DNA of 64,000 nt from Deinococcus roseus (GCF_014646895.1 NZ_BMOD01000004.1:1-64000); one strand, 5' to 3'; positions 8,398-16,959 are shown, numbered from the stretch's first letter. The notes: a model not told the origin generated them from the sequence alone. Translations and numbers: made by a program.

Positions 8398-9633
8398 TTA
8401 CTTGCCCAGGTTGCTCTGGGTTGCGATGGCCTCGGCAGCGTTGGCGGCCTTGGTGGCGCTCTTGGTGGACAGGTAGATTTCCATCACGGTGGCGAAGTTG
8501 CTCATGAAGGTCTCGTTGGCAGCTGCGCCGTGCACCAGGCTGCCGACGATCTTGTTGGTGCGGAAGTCTCTGGCAGCACTCTGGGAGTACTTGCTGTACT
8601 TGCTGAGGTCGGAGTCATTGCGGGGGGAGATGGAGCCCTTGAGGGGGTTGAACGCATCCTGACCTGCTTTGGAACCCAGCAGACGCAGCCAGTTGGTGAC
8701 TTCGGTTTTGTTCTTCACGCCTTTGGGCAGACCGAAAGCGTCGGCCAGCATGATGAATGTGCCATTGGTACCAGGGGAAGCCACGTAGCCAAAGCCCGTG
8801 CCTGCTTCCAGTTTCAGGGTGGTGGAGAGGTATCCTGCAGCCCAGTCACCCATGATGTTGAAGGCGGCTTCGCCACTGACCACTTTGTCGATGGCCTGCT
8901 GCCAGCTCAGACCGGAAGCGTCGGTGTTGGTGCAGGCCAGCACTTTGCCGAAGTTTTCCCAGACCTTGATGGCTTTGGGGCTGTTGAACTTCAGTTTGCG
9001 GTTCCAGAGGTTCAGGTAATCGGCTGGGCCCAGTGTGCCCAGAGCGACGCTTTCCCACAGGTGTTGCTGGGTCCAGTTTTCGCCGACTTCCAGGGGGGTG
9101 ATGCCTTTGGCCTGGAGGGTTTTGCAGGTGGCGAAGAATTGGTCCCAGGTTTTGGGAGGGGTGATGCCCCACTCGCGCAGTTTGGCGGGGTTGTACCACA
9201 TCACGTTGGAGCGGTGCACGTTCACGGGAACGACCCAGGGTTTGCCATTGGTGCTGATCAGGTCAAGCAGGCCTTTGGGGAACACTTTGTTCCAGCCCTG
9301 CTCTTTGTAGAGGGCGCTGAGGTCGTCCATGCGGCCTGCAGCCACCCAGGTGCCGGTCAGTTCCTGACCAGCGTGCACCTGGAAGGAGTCTGGTGGATCT
9401 CCCCCGAGCATGCGGGTTTTGAGCACAGCACGAGCGTTCACACCTGATCCCCCGGTCACAGTGGCGTTTTGCACGTCCACTGCGGGGTATTTCGCTTTGT
9501 ACAGCTTGACGAGTGCTTCCAGGGCAGGACCTTCGTCTCCGGCCCACCAGGAGAAGATCTCAAGCTGCTTGGACTGGGCTGCTGCGGATGCAGCCAGCAG
9601 TGAAACAGTTACGGCGGCGAGTACTTTCTTCAT
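8398..9633 (-). CDS. Sugar ABC transporter substrate-binding protein (glucose/mannose type)
   Basis: 411 residues. The start is ATG 9633, preceded by AAAGGGAG. The signal peptide MKKVLAAVTVSLLAASAAA has a likely signal peptidase I site after AAA, with no lipobox Cys. The mature protein begins with the family-1 solute-binding pattern LEIFSWWAGDEGPALEAL and has GGDPPDSFQVHAGQEL and VPVNVHRSNVMWYN. As I recall, these match the glucose/galactose/mannose-binding protein characterised in Thermus thermophilus. It delivers sugar to the two permeases encoded downstream. Transcription is probably controlled by the operator over its promoter. Confidence 0.92.
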   Translation of the reverse strand: MKKVLAAVTVSLLAASAAAQSKQLEIFSWWAGDEGPALEALVKLYKAKYPAVDVQNATVTGGSGVNARAVLKTRMLGGDPPDSFQVHAGQELTGTWVAAGRMDDLSALYKEQGWNKVFPKGLLDLISTNGKPWVVPVNVHRSNVMWYNPAKLREWGITPPKTWDQFFATCKTLQAKGITPLEVGENWTQQHLWESVALGTLGPADYLNLWNRKLKFNSPKAIKVWENFGKVLACTNTDASGLSWQQAIDKVVSGEAAFNIMGDWAAGYLSTTLKLEAGTGFGYVASPGTNGTFIMLADAFGLPKGVKNKTEVTNWLRLLGSKAGQDAFNPLKGSISPRNDSDLSKYSKYSQSAARDFRTNKIVGSLVHGAAANETFMSNFATVMEIYLSTKSATKAANAAEAIATQSNLGK

Positions 9634-9669
9634 AGTTGCTCCCTTTCCACCTTGATCAGTTTGTGATGT

Positions 9670-9709
9670 CGTTACCCAAACGGTAACGCCCAAAACAATG
9701 TTCTGTCAA
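9670..9709 (-). promoter_or_regulatory. Promoter and overlapping operator of the sugar ABC operon
   Basis: On the minus strand a perfect -35 TTGACA (9709-9704) is followed after 18 bp by TACCGT (9685-9680), a TANNNT -10 box. A perfect inverted repeat CGTTACC-5 nt-GGTAACG (9670-9688) covers the -10. This arrangement fits a repressor that blocks polymerase. No regulator gene is adjacent, so its identity is unknown. Confidence 0.7.
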
Positions 9710-10109
9710 GGCCTCCCTTGTGTTCTGTTGTTTCTGCGACCGCACGACCAAAACACTCTGACGTGGCGGCAACACGTGAGTGGTGGTGCTTGAAGTGGGA
9801 TGTAAAGCAGTCCTCATATGCTGTTCGCGGCACAAACAGCATACTTAGTTTTCAGAACAAACTAAAGGTAGCAGAATCCACCCCGGCCTGTAAAGCCCCC
9901 TTTCAAAATCTTTCAAAGTCAAAAGGGAAGTGCTTCCAAGAACTTCAAGAACACGCTTTCATAGACCAAGTTCAGTATATCCTGAGGCGTTTGCAGAAAC
10001 CTTACAAAGATTCGTAAACGTTCACAAATGTATTTCCACTGGAACTGACCCGCTGAAAACGCCACCAGACCAGAGCCCCCTGACCTTCCCAGAATTTGAC
10101 TGGACAACT
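9710..10109. other. Intergenic region with two further inverted repeats, between divergent sugar ABC operon and asnS
   Basis: About 400 bp without a supportable gene. It holds a perfect 9-bp inverted repeat TATGCTGTT/AACAGCATA (9817-9825 and 9835-9843, 9-nt spacer). Three bases later comes a 6-bp repeat TAGTTT/AAACTA (9846-9851 and 9859-9864). Neither is followed by a U-run, so both look more like protein sites or cruciforms than terminators. A 99-codon open frame here has no ribosome binding site and no recognisable features. Confidence 0.5.
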
Positions 10110-10115
10110 TATAAT
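10110..10115 (+). promoter_or_regulatory. -10 box of asnS, probable leaderless mRNA
   Basis: TATAAT ends 9 nt before the ATG of asnS, and no Shine-Dalgarno sequence lies between. No convincing -35 is seen at 16-18 bp. Confidence 0.6.
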
Positions 10116-10124
10116 CTGTAGGTT

Positions 10125-11420
10125 ATGACGCTCATCCGTGACCTCAAACAACATGCTGACCAGACCGTGACATTGCAAGTCTGGCTCACCGGAATCCGCT
10201 CCAGCGGCAAAATTCACTTTCTGCAGATCAGAGACGGCTCGGGTTTCATGCAGGCCACAGTCTTTAAAGGAGATGTCTCCGAAGAGGTTTTCCAGACGGC
10301 CAAACGCCTGCAACAGGAAGAAAGCCTGATCCTCACTGGCCTTGCAAGGCTGGACGACCGCGCGCCTGGGGGCGTAGAGCTCAGTGTGCGTGAAATTCAG
10401 GTGGTGGCCGACAATGCTGCCGATTACCCCCTCACCCCCAAAGAACACGGCATTGACTTCCTGCTGGAACACCGTCACCTGTGGCTGAGACACAAGCGGC
10501 CCTGGGCGATCATCCGTGTCAGAGACGCAGTGCAAACGGCCATCAACAACTTCTTCCATCAGGAAGGCTTCATTCGCTTTGATGCTCCCTTTTTCACACC
10601 CAACGCAGCAGAAGGCACCACCAACCTCTTTGAAATCAACCTCTTTGACGAGGACAAAGCCTACCTGAGCCAGTCCGGGCAGCTTTATGGAGAAGCCGGA
10701 GCCCTGGCTTTCGGGAAGGTGTACACCTTCGGCCCCACCTTCCGGGCAGAAAAAAGCAAAACCAGACGCCACCTGCTGGAATTCTGGATGATCGAGCCCG
10801 AAGTGGCCTACGCAGACCACCAGGACAACATGGCCCTGCAGGAACGCATGGTCAGTTCTGTGGTCAGCCATGTGCTGAACCATTGTCAGGAAGAACTGAA
10901 AATTCTGGAACGGGACCTCGAAAAACTGAAACCCGCCTCAGAGGGCAATTTCCCCAGAATCACTTATACAGAAGCCCTGGAGATCCTCAAAACCTACGGA
11001 CGCGACATCCCCTGGGGTGAAGATTTTGGTGCGCCCGATGAGACCCTGCTGGGCAACCATTTTGACCGTCCGGTCATCATCGAGAAGTACCCCACTGCAT
11101 TTAAAGCCTTCTACATGCAGCCTGACCCCGAAAATCCTGACACTGTATTGTGCGACGACATGATTGCTCCAGAAGGCTACGGAGAAATCATCGGAGGCTC
11201 CCAGCGCATCCATGACTTTGAACTGTTGAAAAGCCGCATCGAAGACCATGGCCTGCCTTTAGAAGCCTTTGAATGGTACCTGGACCTCAGGCGTTATGGC
11301 AGTGTCCCGCACAGCGGATTTGGTCTGGGTCTGGAGCGTCTGGTGTCCTGGATCACCGGAATTGACCACCTGCGGGAAGCCATTCCCTTCCCCAGAATGC
11401 TCACCCGCATGTACCCCTGA
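10125..11420 (+). CDS. asnS: Asparaginyl-tRNA synthetase
   Basis: 431 residues. An N-terminal OB-fold anticodon-binding domain (about 1-100, with VWLTGIRSSGKIHFLQIRDGSGFMQATV) precedes a class IIb catalytic core. Motif 2 is FRAEKSKTRRHLLEFWMIEPEVA and motif 3 GFGLGLERLVSWITGIDHLREAIPFPR. The SQSGQLYGEAGALAFGKVYTFGPT segment and the overall length favour Asn over Asp specificity (archaeal-type AspRS is the close alternative). It charges tRNA-Asn with asparagine and stands alone, transcribed from its own near-leaderless promoter and closed by a terminator. Confidence 0.93.
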   Translation: MTLIRDLKQHADQTVTLQVWLTGIRSSGKIHFLQIRDGSGFMQATVFKGDVSEEVFQTAKRLQQEESLILTGLARLDDRAPGGVELSVREIQVVADNAADYPLTPKEHGIDFLLEHRHLWLRHKRPWAIIRVRDAVQTAINNFFHQEGFIRFDAPFFTPNAAEGTTNLFEINLFDEDKAYLSQSGQLYGEAGALAFGKVYTFGPTFRAEKSKTRRHLLEFWMIEPEVAYADHQDNMALQERMVSSVVSHVLNHCQEELKILERDLEKLKPASEGNFPRITYTEALEILKTYGRDIPWGEDFGAPDETLLGNHFDRPVIIEKYPTAFKAFYMQPDPENPDTVLCDDMIAPEGYGEIIGGSQRIHDFELLKSRIEDHGLPLEAFEWYLDLRRYGSVPHSGFGLGLERLVSWITGIDHLREAIPFPRMLTRMYP

Positions 11421-11455
11421 GCCTCCAGAATCTCTTTCTGACCATAACAGCAGAA

Positions 11456-11490
11456 AAAACCAGGAACAGAAGTTCCTGGTTTTGATTTTG
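11456..11490 (+). terminator. Intrinsic terminator after asnS
   Basis: Perfect 12-bp stem AAAACCAGGAAC / GTTCCTGGTTTT (11456-11467 with 11472-11483) with a 4-nt loop and the tail GATTTTG. The A-rich left flank would let it also work for the convergent antiporter gene. Confidence 0.85.
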
Positions 11491-11523
11491 ACAGGCGCTT
11501 TCAAAAACACTTCATTGCACAAT

Positions 11524-12774
11524 TTATTGAGGGGTTTTTGCTGAAGTCTCCCCCATCTGCTGGCCTGACCAGCGCATGCCCAGCTGAAAAATCGGCGTGG
11601 CCAGCATGGTGGTCACCACCGCCATCAGCACCATGATGCTGAAGAGCAAAGGACCAATCAATCCCATCTGCAGCCCGATGTTGAGCATCACCAATTCCAT
11701 CAGGCCCCGGGCATTCATGAGCCCGGCCAGAGCCAGTGCATCTCCCCGGCTTTCCCCTGACCTCCAGGCCAACCAGCCACAGCCCACCAGTTTCCCTGCA
11801 GAAGCCAGAAAAATCATCAATAGGGCAACCAGCCATCCAGAAATGCTGCTCAGCAAATTGAGCTGGGTGTTCAGGCCCGAGATCACAAAAAAGATCGGCA
11901 GCATCAACTGGGTGGTGAGTGGGGCAATGCGCTGTTCCATTGCCTGCACCACCCAGCCTCTGGGGGAAATCATCCCAAACAGAAAGGCCCCCATCACATA
12001 GTGCATTTCCAGGTATTCGGTGGCCGAGGCACACAGAAACAGCAGAACCATCCAGATGGGAAGGGCCCAATCGGTGGCCTGTTTCTGGCTGAGGAAATCT
12101 GCCAACCAGCGCAGCATGGGACGCAACACCAGAGAGCACACCAGCAGAAACACCATGGTTCCTGCACCTTGCACCACAGCATGTTCAGAGTTCCCTCTGG
12201 CGAGCACCAGAACACCTGCCAGCAAAAGCCAGGCCACCACATCATCTATGGCAGCACTGGCCAGGGCCAGAGCACCCAGACGGGTGCGGGTCATGCCAAA
12301 TTCAGACAGAATGCGAGCAAGCACTGGAAAAGCGGTCACGGAAAGCGCCACCCCCAGAAAAAGCACCCCCACCAGCGGGGTTTGAGAAGCAGCCAGATAC
12401 TCTGGATAAGACATCAGAAAAGCTCCAGCCCCAATGCCCAGCAACAAGGGCAAAACCATTCCACCAATGGAAATGTTGATGGCTTTGCGGTACATCTTCT
12501 GGATCTGTTGCAAATCCAGTTCCAGACCCACCAGAAACATGAACAGCACCAGCCCCAGACTGCTGAGGTTCTTCAGGAGCCCCACAGATTCTGCTGGAAA
12601 CAGGGCATGTTGCACTGTGGGTGCCATGAGGCCCAGCAAGGAAGGCCCCAGAGCAATGCCAGCCAGAATCTCTCCAATCACCTGGGGTTGACCCATGCGG
12701 CGCATCAGCAGGCCAACCAGCCTGGCCACCAGCAAAATCACAGCCAGTTGTAAAAACATCAGGGTCAGACTCAT
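11524..12774 (-). CDS. Cation:proton antiporter, CPA2 family (KefB/NapA-like)
   Basis: 416 residues, about 12 membrane segments, and no C-terminal TrkA domain. The conserved CPA2 core is visible: an N-terminal QPQVIGEILAGIALGPSLLG and the paired-aspartate motif in ALASAAIDDVVAWLL (about residues 155-170), which binds the ion and proton. It probably exchanges Na+ or K+ for protons across the inner membrane; the ion cannot be told from sequence. It is a single gene on the minus strand converging on asnS. No clear ribosome binding site: AAGAGGAACCC lies just upstream of the ATG. Confidence 0.9.
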   Translation of the reverse strand: MSLTLMFLQLAVILLVARLVGLLMRRMGQPQVIGEILAGIALGPSLLGLMAPTVQHALFPAESVGLLKNLSSLGLVLFMFLVGLELDLQQIQKMYRKAINISIGGMVLPLLLGIGAGAFLMSYPEYLAASQTPLVGVLFLGVALSVTAFPVLARILSEFGMTRTRLGALALASAAIDDVVAWLLLAGVLVLARGNSEHAVVQGAGTMVFLLVCSLVLRPMLRWLADFLSQKQATDWALPIWMVLLFLCASATEYLEMHYVMGAFLFGMISPRGWVVQAMEQRIAPLTTQLMLPIFFVISGLNTQLNLLSSISGWLVALLMIFLASAGKLVGCGWLAWRSGESRGDALALAGLMNARGLMELVMLNIGLQMGLIGPLLFSIMVLMAVVTTMLATPIFQLGMRWSGQQMGETSAKTPQ

Positions 12775-12961
12775 GGTTGGGTTCCTCTTTTGCAGGTTGG
12801 GTTTTTGTGGTTGACAGCAGAAGAATTGAGGTTCCCAGAACGCTGCATCTGATTTGAGCTTAGCATTGAAAAGGGTTTTTCAGGGTCGGTCCCAGCACAA
12901 CACAACCCTGGCTGCCCTGACAAAAATGATGTCTCTTTGCGTCAACACGACAGACAAAAGC

Positions 12962-12990
12962 AAGAGTGGACAAACATGTCCACTCTTTTG
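12962..12990 (-). terminator. Intrinsic terminator after the small outer-membrane-like protein
   Basis: Perfect 11-bp stem (12962-12972 with 12977-12987), 4-nt loop. Minus-strand tail TTGCTTTTG, plus-strand tail TTTTG, so it could act in both directions. Confidence 0.75.
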
Positions 12991-13027
12991 CCCTGGCCTT
13001 TTCACCACAAAAACGGATACGAAGGGA

Positions 13028-13492
13028 TCAGAAACTGAATCGGATCCCTGCTTTTACAGCAATGCCATCTGGTGTGGCCACCTGGGTGTACAGGACTTTG
13101 CTGTAAGCCACTTCTGCAAACGCAGAGAAGCCCAGTGCCAGTTCATATTCAGGGCTGGCAAACACGTAGCCATTCACAGCCCAGTTGTTGGTCTGGGTGT
13201 CTCTGACCAATTCAGGGCCAGCCCCCACTTTCAATCTGAACCCTGCTGCAAGGGGAAGATCTGCCAGCACAGCAGCTTTGAGGTTGAAACCAGGGTTGTT
13301 GCCTCCCTGCAAACCTGCTTCAATCCTGCTGCCAATCAGCAGGCCATCCTGATCAAATTGCACAAAAAATCCCTGGTTGCTGAGGTTGTTGGTGCCAGGA
13401 AGAAACTGGTAGGTTGCCCCCACCCCAAGGCTGACCTGGGCCATGGCAGTGCTGAGGGTGCTGAAAACAAGAAAAGCCATCCACTTTTTCAT
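13028..13492 (-). CDS. Small secreted beta-rich protein, possible outer-membrane barrel
   Basis: 154 residues. The signal peptide MKKWMAFLVFSTLSTAMA is followed by alternating polar/hydrophobic strands with Gly-rich turns (VSLGVGATYQFLPG, LGFSAFAEVAYSKVLYTQV). The chain ends AGIRFSF, with a terminal Phe as in outer-membrane barrels. The size would allow a barrel of about eight strands. Deinococci have an outer membrane, so the location is plausible. I do not recognise the family and assign no function. Confidence 0.65.
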   Translation of the reverse strand: MKKWMAFLVFSTLSTAMAQVSLGVGATYQFLPGTNNLSNQGFFVQFDQDGLLIGSRIEAGLQGGNNPGFNLKAAVLADLPLAAGFRLKVGAGPELVRDTQTNNWAVNGYVFASPEYELALGFSAFAEVAYSKVLYTQVATPDGIAVKAGIRFSF

Positions 13493-13789
13493 GCTTGCAG
13501 TTTAGGGTCTGGCTGGTGATTTTGCATGAAAGTGTGGGGAAATGTCCATTTAGCAGGCCAGAAATTCCTTTGCAATCAGATTGTGAAATGTTTATTTTTT
13601 AGTTATACCTGGTCTAAATCCTTATGTTTTCTCAGAAAAATCACCTCTTGCAGATTAATCTGGTGAAAGGGCTGCTACACCAATTCTGCAGCACGGTTTT
13701 ATTTAGCGTCACAAAGACACCAAAATCCAAACAAGTGGGGCATGTGCCTTGACGGAATGGTGTTAAACTACTCAGCGGAGGAAATGACC
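13493..13789. other. AT-rich intergenic region upstream of gap
   Basis: About 300 bp without a gene, clearly more AT-rich than its surroundings between 13560 and 13740. It contains a 10-bp palindrome AGATTAATCT near 13650 inside weaker TCACC/GGTGA arms. It must hold the promoters of gap and of the divergent 13.0 kb gene. A TTGACG at 13749-13754 has no -10 at proper spacing, so I do not assign a promoter. Confidence 0.4.
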
Positions 13790-14782
13790 ATGAAAGTAGG
13801 CATTAACGGTTTCGGACGCATCGGACGCTTGGTCTTCCGTATTCTCGTCGAACGCGGCATTGAAGTTGTTGCCATCAACGACCTCACCGACAACAAAACC
13901 CTCGCAACCCTTCTGAAATATGACTCCACCGCCGGTCGCTTCAACGGCACTGTGGAATATGATGATGACTCCCTCACTGTCAACGGCAAGAAAATCAAAG
14001 CCCTGGCCGTGAGAAACCCCGCAGAACTCCCCTGGGGCGAGCTGGGTGCAGACCTCATCATCGAGTCCACCGGCATCTTCACCAACAGAGAGCAGGCTTC
14101 CCTGCACCTGCAGGCCGGAGCCAAAAAAGTCCTGATCACTGCTCCCGCCAAGAACGAGGACATCTCCATCGTGCTGGGCGTCAACGAGCAAGATTATGAT
14201 GCAGCTGTTCACAACATCATTTCCAACGCTTCTTGCACCACCAACAGCCTTGCTGCACCCATGAAGCTGATCGATGAAGCTTTCGGCATCGAAAAAGCCA
14301 TCATGACCACCGTGCACAGCTACACCAACGACCAGCGCGTGCTGGACCTGCCCCACTCTGACCTGCGCCGTGCCCGTGCTGCCGGAATCAACATCATCCC
14401 CACCAGCACCGGAGCCGCCAAAGCCGTTGCTCAGGTTTACCCCAACCTGAAAGGCAAGTTCGATGGCACCTCCCTGCGCGTCCCCACCCCCACTGGCTCG
14501 ATCAGTGACGTGGTGGTGCTGCTCAAGCGTGATGTCACCGTGGCAGAAGTCAACGCCGTGTTCAAGGCTGCAGCCGAGGGTTCCCACAAGGGCATCATCG
14601 ACTACACCGAAGATCCCATCGTGCTGACCGACATCCAGGGCGACCCCCACAGCGCCATCATCGATGGTGGTCTGACCATGGCCATGGGCAATCTGGTCAA
14701 ATTCTTCAGCTGGTACGACAACGAGTGGGGCTACAGCAACCGCATCGCTGACCTCGTTGAACTGATCCAAAACAAAGCTTAA
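13790..14782 (+). CDS. gap: Glyceraldehyde-3-phosphate dehydrogenase (NAD-dependent, type I)
   Basis: 330 residues. The Rossmann start is MKVGINGFGRIGRLVFR, the NAD-binding Asp lies in VVAINDLTD, and the catalytic Cys149 is in SNASCTTNSLAAP. It oxidises glyceraldehyde 3-phosphate to 1,3-bisphosphoglycerate. I start at 13790 because GGAGG sits 7-8 nt upstream; the in-frame ATG 13784 lies against that site, and 13742 has no support. It is the first gene of gap-pgk-tpiA, with a hairpin-rich 93-bp gap before pgk. Confidence 0.97.
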   Translation: MKVGINGFGRIGRLVFRILVERGIEVVAINDLTDNKTLATLLKYDSTAGRFNGTVEYDDDSLTVNGKKIKALAVRNPAELPWGELGADLIIESTGIFTNREQASLHLQAGAKKVLITAPAKNEDISIVLGVNEQDYDAAVHNIISNASCTTNSLAAPMKLIDEAFGIEKAIMTTVHSYTNDQRVLDLPHSDLRRARAAGINIIPTSTGAAKAVAQVYPNLKGKFDGTSLRVPTPTGSISDVVVLLKRDVTVAEVNAVFKAAAEGSHKGIIDYTEDPIVLTDIQGDPHSAIIDGGLTMAMGNLVKFFSWYDNEWGYSNRIADLVELIQNKA

Positions 14783-14790
14783 TCCGATTT

Positions 14791-14853
14791 ACCCCCCTGT
14801 CCGATGGACATTCTTCCTGCTTTCGGGGAAGGATCACTCCAGACCAGGGGGGT
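14791..14853 (+). other. Long-range hairpin between gap and pgk
   Basis: Perfect 9-bp arms ACCCCCCTG (14791-14799) and CAGGGGGGT (14845-14853) enclose a smaller CTTCC/GGAAG hairpin. The right arm ends 23 nt before the pgk start codon, and there is no U-run. The RNA could protect the gap message end or tune pgk translation. No ligand-binding motif was recognised. Confidence 0.55.
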
Positions 14854-14875
14854 CTTTCAACTTCAAGGAGTGACC

Positions 14876-16039
14876 ATGAAACTCGAAGATTTAAACGTAC
14901 AGGGCAAACGCGTGCTGGTGCGCGTCGATTACAACGTTCCCATCAAAGACGGCGTGGTGCAGGATGAAACCCGTGTGGAAGCCTCCATTCCTACCCTCAA
15001 ATACCTGCTGGACCAGGGCGCAAGCCTGGTGCTGGCCAGCCACCTGGGCCGTCCCAAGAATGGACCTGAACCCAAGTACAGCCTGGAAGCCATCGCTCCT
15101 GTGGTGGAAAAACACCTGGGCGTGCCCGTCAAGTTCATTGCTGGCAGCCCTGACAGTGAAGAAACCCTGGCTGCCGTTCAGGCCCTGCAACCTGGTGAAG
15201 TGGCCCTGATTGAAAACGTGCGCTTTGCCGCTGGCGAAGAGAAAAACAATCCCGAACTGAGCGCCAAATTTGCAAAACTGGCAGATGCTTTCGTACTGGA
15301 CGCCTTCGGAAGTGCCCACCGTGCCCACAGCAGCGTGTCTGGCGTGGCCGAACTGATTCCCTCTGCGGGTGGCTTCCTGCTGCAAAAAGAAGTGGACGCC
15401 CTCGGCAACCTGCTGGGCGAACCCGAGCGCCCTTACGTGGTGATCATCGGTGGAGCCAAAGTCTCCGACAAGCTGCTGGTGATTGAAAACCTGCTGCCCA
15501 AAGTGGACCGCATCCTGATTGGTGGCGGCATGGCCTACACCTTCGTGAAAGCCCAGGGCGGCAAAATCGGCAAATCCATCCACGAAGACGACTTCATGGA
15601 CAAGGCCAACGAACTGCTGCAGAAATACGGCGACAAGATCGTGCTGCCCACCGACACCCTGGCTGGCGACGCATTCAGCCCTGAAGCCAACACCGAAGTC
15701 TTCGATGTCTTCAACATCCCCGACGAGTGGGAAGGCATGGACATTGGTCCAGCCAGCCGCGAAGCTTTCACCACCGCTCTGGCCGGAGCCAAGACCGTGT
15801 TCTGGAACGGCCCCATGGGTGTGTTCGAATTCGAGAAATTCGCCGGTGGCACCAACGCCATTGCTGCCGCAGTGGCCGAACTGCAAGGCGCTTACACCCT
15901 GGTGGGCGGCGGTGACTCCGTGAGTGCCATCAACAAGAGCGGTCAGGCTGACCGGATCAGCCACATCTCCACCGGTGGTGGGGCCAGCCTGGAACTGCTG
16001 GAAGGCAAGAAGCTGCCCGGCGTTGAAGCAGTGAAGTAA
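14876..16039 (+). CDS. pgk: Phosphoglycerate kinase
   Basis: 387 residues, normal bacterial length. It begins MKLEDLNVQGKRVLVRVDYNVP with the family signature and has SHLGRPKNG, then VIIGGAKVSDKLLVI and GDSVSAINKSG from the nucleotide-binding domain. It transfers the acyl phosphate of 1,3-bisphosphoglycerate to ADP. The start ATG 14876 has AAGGAG 6 nt upstream; an in-frame extension to 14804 would run through the intergenic hairpin and is rejected. Confidence 0.98.
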   Translation: MKLEDLNVQGKRVLVRVDYNVPIKDGVVQDETRVEASIPTLKYLLDQGASLVLASHLGRPKNGPEPKYSLEAIAPVVEKHLGVPVKFIAGSPDSEETLAAVQALQPGEVALIENVRFAAGEEKNNPELSAKFAKLADAFVLDAFGSAHRAHSSVSGVAELIPSAGGFLLQKEVDALGNLLGEPERPYVVIIGGAKVSDKLLVIENLLPKVDRILIGGGMAYTFVKAQGGKIGKSIHEDDFMDKANELLQKYGDKIVLPTDTLAGDAFSPEANTEVFDVFNIPDEWEGMDIGPASREAFTTALAGAKTVFWNGPMGVFEFEKFAGGTNAIAAAVAELQGAYTLVGGGDSVSAINKSGQADRISHISTGGGASLELLEGKKLPGVEAVK

Positions 16040-16046
16040 ACGATTT

Positions 16047-16134
16047 GCAGAAGGCAGAAAGCAGAAAGCAGAAGGCAGGAACAAGCTAAAGCTTAAGCAC
16101 CATTGCCTTCAGCCTTTGGCCTTCTGCCTTCTGC
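16047..16134. repeat. Heptamer-based inverted intergenic repeat between pgk and tpiA
   Basis: The left part is a tandem of GCAGAAG/GCAGAAA units (16047-16078). The right part carries the reverse complement, giving perfect 13-bp arms (16047-16059 with 16122-16134). The middle contains AAGCTTAAGC and GCCTTCAGCC. Related elements are at 33070-33154, 33943-34056, 46664-46700 and 59489-59640. Confidence 0.75.
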
Positions 16135-16154
16135 TGTGACGAAAGGAACACAAC

Positions 16155-16910
16155 ATGACCAAACCCCAGACTTTCCTCGCCCTCAACTGGAAAATGAACA
16201 AAACCCCCTCCGAGTCCATCAAGTGGGCCGAAGAACTGCTTGGCCAACTGGACGACCTGAACATCAAACTGGCCATCATGGCTCCCAGTGTAAGCCTTGC
16301 CGGTCTGAGTGGTGTGCTGGGCGACTCCCAGGTTGGACTGGGTGCCCAGGACATCTCCCAGCACGCTTCTGGTGCTTACACCGGTGAAGTGAGTGCTGCC
16401 ATGCTGAAAGACCTCGGGGTCAAGTATGCCGTGGTGGGCCACAGTGAGCGCCGTGAATACCACTTTGAGTCTGATGCTGTGGTGGCCGCCAAAGCTGTGC
16501 AAGCCATCAAAAATGGCATTGTACCCATTGTGTGCGTGGGCGAAAAACTCCCCGAGCGTGAAAAGGGCGAGCATGTCAGCTACACCCTGGCCCAGTTGCG
16601 CGGCAGCCTTGCGGGTGTGGAACTGCAGTCCGCCGATGATCTGGTGGTTGCTTATGAACCCGTGTGGGCCATCGGCACCGGCAAAACCGCCACAGCTCAG
16701 GATGCGGAAGAACTGTGTGCAGCCATTCGTGGTGTGCTGAAGGAACTCTACCCCCAGTTTGCAGACCAGATCGTGGTGCAATACGGTGGCAGCGTCAAGC
16801 CCGACAACATCAGCGAAATCTGCAGCCAGCCCAATGTCAATGGTGCCCTGGTGGGCGGAGCCAGCCTGCTGGTCAACGGTGTGACGGGTCTGGTGGACGG
16901 GCTGAAGTGA
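16155..16910 (+). CDS. tpiA: Triosephosphate isomerase
   Basis: 251 residues. It shows NWKMNK (substrate Lys), VVGHSERR (catalytic His), the signature AYEPVWAIGTGKTA (catalytic Glu) and the phosphate-gripping YGGSVKPDN and GGASL. It interconverts dihydroxyacetone phosphate and glyceraldehyde 3-phosphate. AAAGGA precedes the ATG. It is the third gene of the glycolytic cluster, separated from pgk by the heptamer repeat and closed by a terminator. Confidence 0.98.
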   Translation: MTKPQTFLALNWKMNKTPSESIKWAEELLGQLDDLNIKLAIMAPSVSLAGLSGVLGDSQVGLGAQDISQHASGAYTGEVSAAMLKDLGVKYAVVGHSERREYHFESDAVVAAKAVQAIKNGIVPIVCVGEKLPEREKGEHVSYTLAQLRGSLAGVELQSADDLVVAYEPVWAIGTGKTATAQDAEELCAAIRGVLKELYPQFADQIVVQYGGSVKPDNISEICSQPNVNGALVGGASLLVNGVTGLVDGLK

Positions 16911-16959
16911 AGAACCCCAGATCGCAATGATCTGGCAACGGTTTCATGAACACCATTCA

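Noticed and set aside
9718..10017. 99-codon plus-strand open frame between the sugar operon and asnS
   Set aside because: No ribosome binding site or leaderless box, no recognisable protein features, and it runs through several inverted repeats and the promoter region.
12854..13519. Long plus-strand open frame opposite the small outer-membrane-like protein
   Set aside because: Its protein has no family features, while the minus-strand frame has a signal peptide and barrel-like strands; the long open frame is a shadow.
13749..13769. TTGACG...TAAACT as gap promoter
   Set aside because: Spacer of only 9 bp.
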